Assembly (NCBI GenBank): GCA_021160785.1
Contig: JAGHBX010000501.1
Coordinates: 1-10,933 of the forward strand
Length of the DNA stretch: 10,933 nucleotides
Source of the DNA: Planctomycetota bacterium
GTDB taxonomy: Bacteria > Planctomycetota > Phycisphaerae > Sedimentisphaerales > Anaerohalosphaeraceae
Reading direction: 5' to 3'
The position numbers and the translations under genes are program-made. Shown here one piece after another: positions 7,510 through 10,933 of this stretch. How positions within the stretch are numbered: the stretch's first letter is position 1; each line of letters opens with the position of its first letter. Under the pieces are notes generated by a model, which worked only from the letters and a program-made list of their open reading frames with translations, was not told the DNA's origin and did not search any database.

Positions 7510-7592
7510 GCGACATCCGGTGCGGGGTTAGTCGAGGTGTTCGGCGAGGCGGTATACGTTTTTGTTGACTTCGGCCATCAATCAGAACGATG

Positions 7593-9263
7593 TCAAGCCA
7601 AGGCGCTCTCAGCAGGAACATATTTGCTGAGAACCCTTTTCAACTCATCCCGATCGATCGGTTTTGATATGTAGTCGTCGCATCCGGCCGCCAGGCATCT
7701 GGCCCTGTCTTCGGGCATAGCGTATGCAGTGAGTGCTGCTATTGGTGTGGTTATTCCTTCTTCCCTCAATTTCTTTGCAGCTTCAAGTCCATTTAAGCCG
7801 GGCATCTGTATGTCCATCAGTATCAGGTCAAATTGCTCCATACGTGCTTTTTCGATAGCTTCTTTTCCATTATCAACTATAACCACTTCAAGGCCGTATC
7901 GTGTGAGAATCCTGTGAGCCAGAACCTGGCAACCCTTAGAATCCTCGGCCAGCAGGACCTTACCGGAGAAATCGAGATTATCCGTTATCGCAGATTCGGC
8001 GGCTGCATCTTTGGTCTGAACGCCCCCGCCCGACAATGCCGCCGGCTCTGCATCAACACCCGCCGGGATTACCAGAGAGAATACCGAACCAGCGCCTTCC
8101 TGGCTGGTAAAAGAAAGATCACCGCCGAGAAGCCGGGCCAATTGCTTTGTGATTGCCAGACCCAGACCGGTACCGCCATATTGGCGGTTATGACTGCCGT
8201 CGGCCTGACTAAACGTATCAAATACAGCAGCGTGTTTATCCTGTGGAATACCAATACCGGTATCTTCCACATCGAAGCGAAGGCATGGTGTTGGCTGCAT
8301 ATAATCGGCGGACACCTTCAGGTGAACGTGTCCTTGCTTAGTGAACTTGATTGCATTGCCGACAAGATTGAGAAGGCACTGGCGAAGGCGGCCACTATCT
8401 GTCTGTATTGTATCGGGCAGCTTGCCGCAGCGGAAAACATCAAATTGCAGTCCTTCTTCCTTGGCCAGAGGCCGCATCATGACTTCGATGCCATCAAGCA
8501 ATTTGCCCAGAGAACTATTTTTTATCTCGATTTCAAGTTTCCCTGACTCTATTCTGGAAACGTCTAAAATTTCATCGATTATGCGCAAGAGCGATTTCCC
8601 CGCTTTCTGAATGAGGTCCACATAGCTTTTCTGTTCGTCCGGGTCCTCCTCGGAGGCTAACAGACCGGCGAAACCCGTAATAATGTTCATAGGTGTGCGT
8701 ATCTCATGACTCATATTGGCAAGGAACTGGCTCTTGGCAATATTCGCCGCTTCTGCCCGTTCTTTTGCTTCTTGTAGTCGTTCCTCGGCCCGCTTGCGCA
8801 AAACAATAGTTATTATCAAGGCAATGATCAGGGCAGATTGCAGGATGACAATCGCAATCGCACTCCATATAATTTTGTGATGTCGATAATAGAAAGACTC
8901 CGGTTCATTGACAATGACGCTGTCTTCGGGCAGGTTGGATATATCGATGTTCCATCGTTGCATCTGGGCAAAATTGAACATATACGGGTTAACACTTTCT
9001 GTTATCACACCGATATCAGAGGGTTTTTCCCCGGCAAAAACCCGCAGCAACAATTCGGCGGCGTTTGCGCCCTGTGTTTGGCTGCTGAGGAGTTTGCCTC
9101 CAACTATCCCATGCTCCAGATACATTGTAATAATTCCATAAACCGGAACGGTTGAAGCAGACGATATCGCATGGCCGCCTCCATCGACCGGGATATAGGC
9201 GCCGGTTTTGTCGCGAAGCCAGACGGTTAACAGCACGATACTGTTTTCGGGTAATGTTCTCAA
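7593..9263 (-). CDS. Hybrid sensor histidine kinase, membrane/kinase/receiver part (downstream of a frameshift)
   Basis: The 556 residues open in the middle of a periplasmic ABC-substrate-binding-like sensor (about 1-125; RTLPENSIVLLTVWLRD, VPVYG, LEHGIVGG, NAAELLLRVFAGEKPSDI). A membrane segment (132-155), a coiled linker, a HisKA domain with phosphoacceptor His186 in MSHEIRTPMN, and an HATPase_c domain (N303 in LVGNAIKFT, DTGIG 334-338, GGTGLGL 363-369) follow. A response-receiver domain ends the protein, with acidic pocket E440/D441, phosphoacceptor Asp484, Thr512 and Lys534. No HPt domain follows, so phosphate would pass to a separate partner. All catalytic boxes are intact. The first Met is not a natural start: the frame reads back as YSELLAKLRTLPENS into the preceding sequence, which continues the sensor encoded in another frame at 9265-9981. 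The two pieces are one gene broken by an indel. Confidence 0.88.
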   Translation of the reverse strand: MRTLPENSIVLLTVWLRDKTGAYIPVDGGGHAISSASTVPVYGIITMYLEHGIVGGKLLSSQTQGANAAELLLRVFAGEKPSDIGVITESVNPYMFNFAQMQRWNIDISNLPEDSVIVNEPESFYYRHHKIIWSAIAIVILQSALIIALIITIVLRKRAEERLQEAKERAEAANIAKSQFLANMSHEIRTPMNIITGFAGLLASEEDPDEQKSYVDLIQKAGKSLLRIIDEILDVSRIESGKLEIEIKNSSLGKLLDGIEVMMRPLAKEEGLQFDVFRCGKLPDTIQTDSGRLRQCLLNLVGNAIKFTKQGHVHLKVSADYMQPTPCLRFDVEDTGIGIPQDKHAAVFDTFSQADGSHNRQYGGTGLGLAITKQLARLLGGDLSFTSQEGAGSVFSLVIPAGVDAEPAALSGGGVQTKDAAAESAITDNLDFSGKVLLAEDSKGCQVLAHRILTRYGLEVVIVDNGKEAIEKARMEQFDLILMDIQMPGLNGLEAAKKLREEGITTPIAALTAYAMPEDRARCLAAGCDDYISKPIDRDELKRVLSKYVPAESALA

Positions 9264-9264
9264 C

Positions 9265-9981
9265 TTAGCTAAAAGCTCCGAATAAGAAGTCCCGGCCGGA
9301 AAGATATTCGAACTCTACATCTTTGCACTGCTTACTTGCCGCCCGGATATCTTTTTGCTGGCCGATCCCGGTTGGGGTATTGTCGGTAATTACATAAACC
9401 TTTTGGATGCCCTTGTGCAGTTTCATCGCCAGATCGATCGTGGCTTTGATGTCCAGCACTTCTATCAGCCCGGTAAAGGCGTCTTTTCCGGCTAACATCG
9501 TCGGATGATAATCGTTGACGCCACAGAACGAAACGGGGGCGCCGTTAAAGACTTCTTCATGGTGCTTCATAGCGAACCGCAAGGCATTGTCATCGGTGGC
9601 GACAACGCCATCAAATCTGATCTTATCATATTTCAAATGATAAGTACGAAGAAGATTTTCGAGATACTCCGGGGTGTATATGCGTTTGGTGTCCATGTAC
9701 TCGACATAAAGCTCAAGGTCCTCGATCGCGGAGGTAAGAACATCCGTGACAGCCAATACCTGATTGTCGGTCCATTCAAATCCTTTGTGATAAGAGTTGA
9801 GGATGAGGATATGGCGCGTTTGTTCGGTTTGCGCTTCAGCGACGCCGGCAACCGCCAACGTGAGCATAGCAACCCGGAATATCATGCTATGTATTGCGCG
9901 ACACGATTTCGTTGTGATTTTATTGCGTTGCACTTGAGAGTTCAATAGCTTTCCACTCACATGACAATACTGCCTATCCAT
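9265..9981 (-). CDS. Hybrid sensor histidine kinase, N-terminal sensor part (upstream of the frameshift)
   Basis: N-terminal piece of the same gene as the kinase to its left. A basic, rather long leader is followed by the hydrophobic signal segment MIFRVAMLTLAVAGVAEA, then the start of an ABC-transporter substrate-binding-like (PF04392-type) domain: HILILNSYHKGFEWTDNQ, FDGVVATDDNALRFA, GAPVSFCGVNDY, ATIDLAMKLHKGIQKVYVITDNTPTGIGQ and VEFEYLSGRDF. This sensor family binds small ligands outside the membrane and is often fused to histidine kinases. After GRDF the frame runs into TAA within seven codons (LFGAFS), while the +1 frame gives YSELLAKLRTLP, exactly the expected continuation. The start is unclear: ATG at 9981 has GAGG only 3 bases upstream, TTG at 9990 lacks support, and internal starts nearer the signal peptide are possible. 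Confidence 0.82.
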   Translation of the reverse strand: MDRQYCHVSGKLLNSQVQRNKITTKSCRAIHSMIFRVAMLTLAVAGVAEAQTEQTRHILILNSYHKGFEWTDNQVLAVTDVLTSAIEDLELYVEYMDTKRIYTPEYLENLLRTYHLKYDKIRFDGVVATDDNALRFAMKHHEEVFNGAPVSFCGVNDYHPTMLAGKDAFTGLIEVLDIKATIDLAMKLHKGIQKVYVITDNTPTGIGQQKDIRAASKQCKDVEFEYLSGRDFLFGAFS

Positions 9982-10176
9982 CAACCTCAAAATATCGACA
10001 GAAACAGGTGGTCAGGTAACCACGGAAACGTATCGCCCGGTAAAAATTGGATGTATAGCAATATGGCAGCGATTATTATTCATGGCAGGAGAATCTCCCG
10101 GCGATTATCGGAAGAAGCAGTCCCCTTGACGTCCTGGCGCCTGTCCCGGGAGGCGTTTTTGGTGGGCGGGGTATGA
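9982..10176. other. Spacer with palindromes and an orphan terminator-like hairpin
   Basis: A 195-base gap between the sensor kinase start and the stop of the next minus-strand gene. It contains a GTGGT/ACCAC inverted repeat near 10011-10026, the palindrome GGAGAATCTCC near 10088-10098, three consecutive 6-base palindromes (GACGTC, GGCGCC, CCCGGG; 10128-10150) and a hairpin followed by five T residues on the plus strand. It should also hold the sensor-kinase promoter. A weak minus-strand TGCTATACA at 10060-10052 is the only candidate. No coding sequence is credible here. Confidence 0.5.
10138..10160 (+). terminator. Rho-independent terminator-like hairpin, plus strand, no gene upstream
   Basis: CGCCT (10138-10142) pairs with AGGCG (10151-10155) across an 8-base loop, and TTTTT (10156-10160) follows. 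The T tract is on the plus strand, but neighbouring genes on both sides read on the minus strand. It would therefore end an unannotated plus-strand transcript, or the resemblance is accidental. The stem is short. Confidence 0.35.
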
Positions 10177-10933
10177 TCAGTTTTTTGCTTCCAGTTTGGA
10201 AAGGCGTTTTCGCTCGGCGAGCTGGCGATTGTAGTCATGGGTGTTTCTGTCGGTCCACAGGTTCGATTCGGCATAATCGCCGCAGTATGGTACTGCGAGG
10301 TCTATCCAGCAGCACAGCTTGTCCATTTCTTCGGTGGACAGTATTACCTCTTCATGGCCGGCCTGGAGCATGGCGATGAGGCCGCTTTTGGCTGCGCCGA
10401 AAGAATATGGTTTCAGAACGGTTGGGCCTGACTGCGGTGAAATCCAGTTTACGTATTCGTTGGGATATGCGGCGAGATAGTAGCCGACATTTCCCTGGCT
10501 GCGGAAGGCGGCGCGAAGGAGGCTGAGATAGGATTCGGCCCAGGCGCGTGCGCTCAGGTCCTCGTATACCTTGCGTGCCGACAGGTTGAATGTCTTGGGT
10601 TTGGTTTTCGCCGCGATTGGGCGGCCGTCGGGACCGAAGACTCGCCACTGTTCGATGCCGCCAGCGGTTTTGCCCGCCAGCACAGCCCGTATCTTCAAGG
10701 CGTCCGTGGTCAGCGCTTTCGGAAAGACGATGTTCTGCGCGTCGGATGCGCCGCCGGCGCGCACCCACGCTCCGTCGTTGCGATAAAAAAGTTTCCATTC
10801 CGCCGGCTTCTGCGCCTTAGAGCCCCGGGTGAGCCATTTGATCGCTACGCTGCCGACGGGCTGTTTTTTCGGGAGATAATACATCGCTTCCTTGACGTTC
10901 GTTCGGCTGTACTGGGCGGGCCATGAACAGTAC
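10177..10933 (-). CDS. Large planctomycete-type protein, C-terminal part: discoidin-like domain plus HZS-alpha-like tail (runs off right edge)
   Basis: The frame is open to the window end, giving 251 visible residues (YCSWPAQYSRTNVKEAMYYLP...), so the Met at 10884 is internal. The first part resembles the galactose-binding/discoidin-like module of bacterial glycan-active proteins: VGSVAIKWLTRG, AEWKLFYRNDGAWV and DALKIRAVLAGKTAGGIEQWRV. The C-terminal part has PYSFGAAKSGLIAMLQAGHEEVILSTEEMDKLCCWIDLAVPYCGDY and ends in a charged tail (QLAERKRLSKLEAKN). That AAKS..L..L..GH..V.LS.EE...L.CWIDL..P..G.Y pattern is what I recall from the C-termini of hydrazine-synthase-alpha-related proteins widespread in Planctomycetota. 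No CxxCH haem site is in the visible part, and activity cannot be inferred. It precedes the sensor kinase on the same strand but is separated by about 195 bases, so is probably an independent unit. Confidence 0.68.
   Translation of the reverse strand, partial: YCSWPAQYSRTNVKEAMYYLPKKQPVGSVAIKWLTRGSKAQKPAEWKLFYRNDGAWVRAGGASDAQNIVFPKALTTDALKIRAVLAGKTAGGIEQWRVFGPDGRPIAAKTKPKTFNLSARKVYEDLSARAWAESYLSLLRAAFRSQGNVGYYLAAYPNEYVNWISPQSGPTVLKPYSFGAAKSGLIAMLQAGHEEVILSTEEMDKLCCWIDLAVPYCGDYAESNLWTDRNTHDYNRQLAERKRLSKLEAKN

Noticed and set aside
7528..7578. 16-residue minus-strand mini-frame (MAEVNKNVYRLAEHLD) between the Cys-rich gene and the kinase
   Set aside because: Protein-like wording, but no ribosome binding site, an immediate upstream stop in frame and no known peptide; at most a remnant.
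9275..9295. Programmed frameshifting as explanation for the split kinase
   Set aside because: No clear slippery heptamer, stop-codon-stalled +1 site or internal Shine-Dalgarno is visible; a simple T-run indel explains it better.

Overview
The window looks like a chromosomal segment of a planctomycete-type bacterium, probably Phycisphaerae-like. This is inferred from a DUF1080 lipoprotein, a C-terminal region resembling the hydrazine-synthase-alpha-related proteins abundant in Planctomycetota, and a DXS that departs from the proteobacterial motif spelling. No rRNA, tRNA, CRISPR array or intact insertion sequence was found.

Left region (1-4278, minus strand): four genes read leftward from a promoter near 4330. 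They are ispA (farnesyl diphosphate synthase), a lipoprotein metallophosphoesterase closely resembling Mn-dependent ADP-ribose/CDP-alcohol diphosphatases, dxs (entry enzyme of the MEP pathway) and the start of an NAD kinase that runs off the left edge. DXS and IspA stand at the two ends of isoprenoid precursor supply. The phosphoesterase between them is the unexpected member.

Middle (4303-6826): miaA, which uses dimethylallyl diphosphate (a product of the same pathway) to modify tRNA, is divergent from ispA. The two promoters appear to share one back-to-back -10 element. Thirteen bases after miaA lies a URO-D/MtaA-like gene that seems to have lost about 120 internal codons in frame. It converges, five bases apart, on a DUF1080 lipoprotein gene.

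Accessory-looking region (6827-7592): a largely non-coding stretch with nested inverted repeats and a G-rich duplication, then a small cysteine-rich protein on the plus strand.

Right region (7593-10933, minus strand): a hybrid sensor kinase whose periplasmic ABC-type substrate-binding sensor and membrane/kinase/receiver part are split by a single frameshift near 9285. A roughly 190-base spacer follows, holding palindromes and an orphan terminator-like hairpin. The 3' end of a large discoidin-like/HZS-alpha-like protein runs off the right edge.

Most interesting points: the in-frame internal deletion in the URO-D gene, with a plausible direct-repeat mechanism; the frameshifted sensor kinase; the diphosphatase inside the isoprenoid operon; and the structured leader upstream of the DUF1080 gene. 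I did not find convincing evidence for a wholly new multi-gene system.
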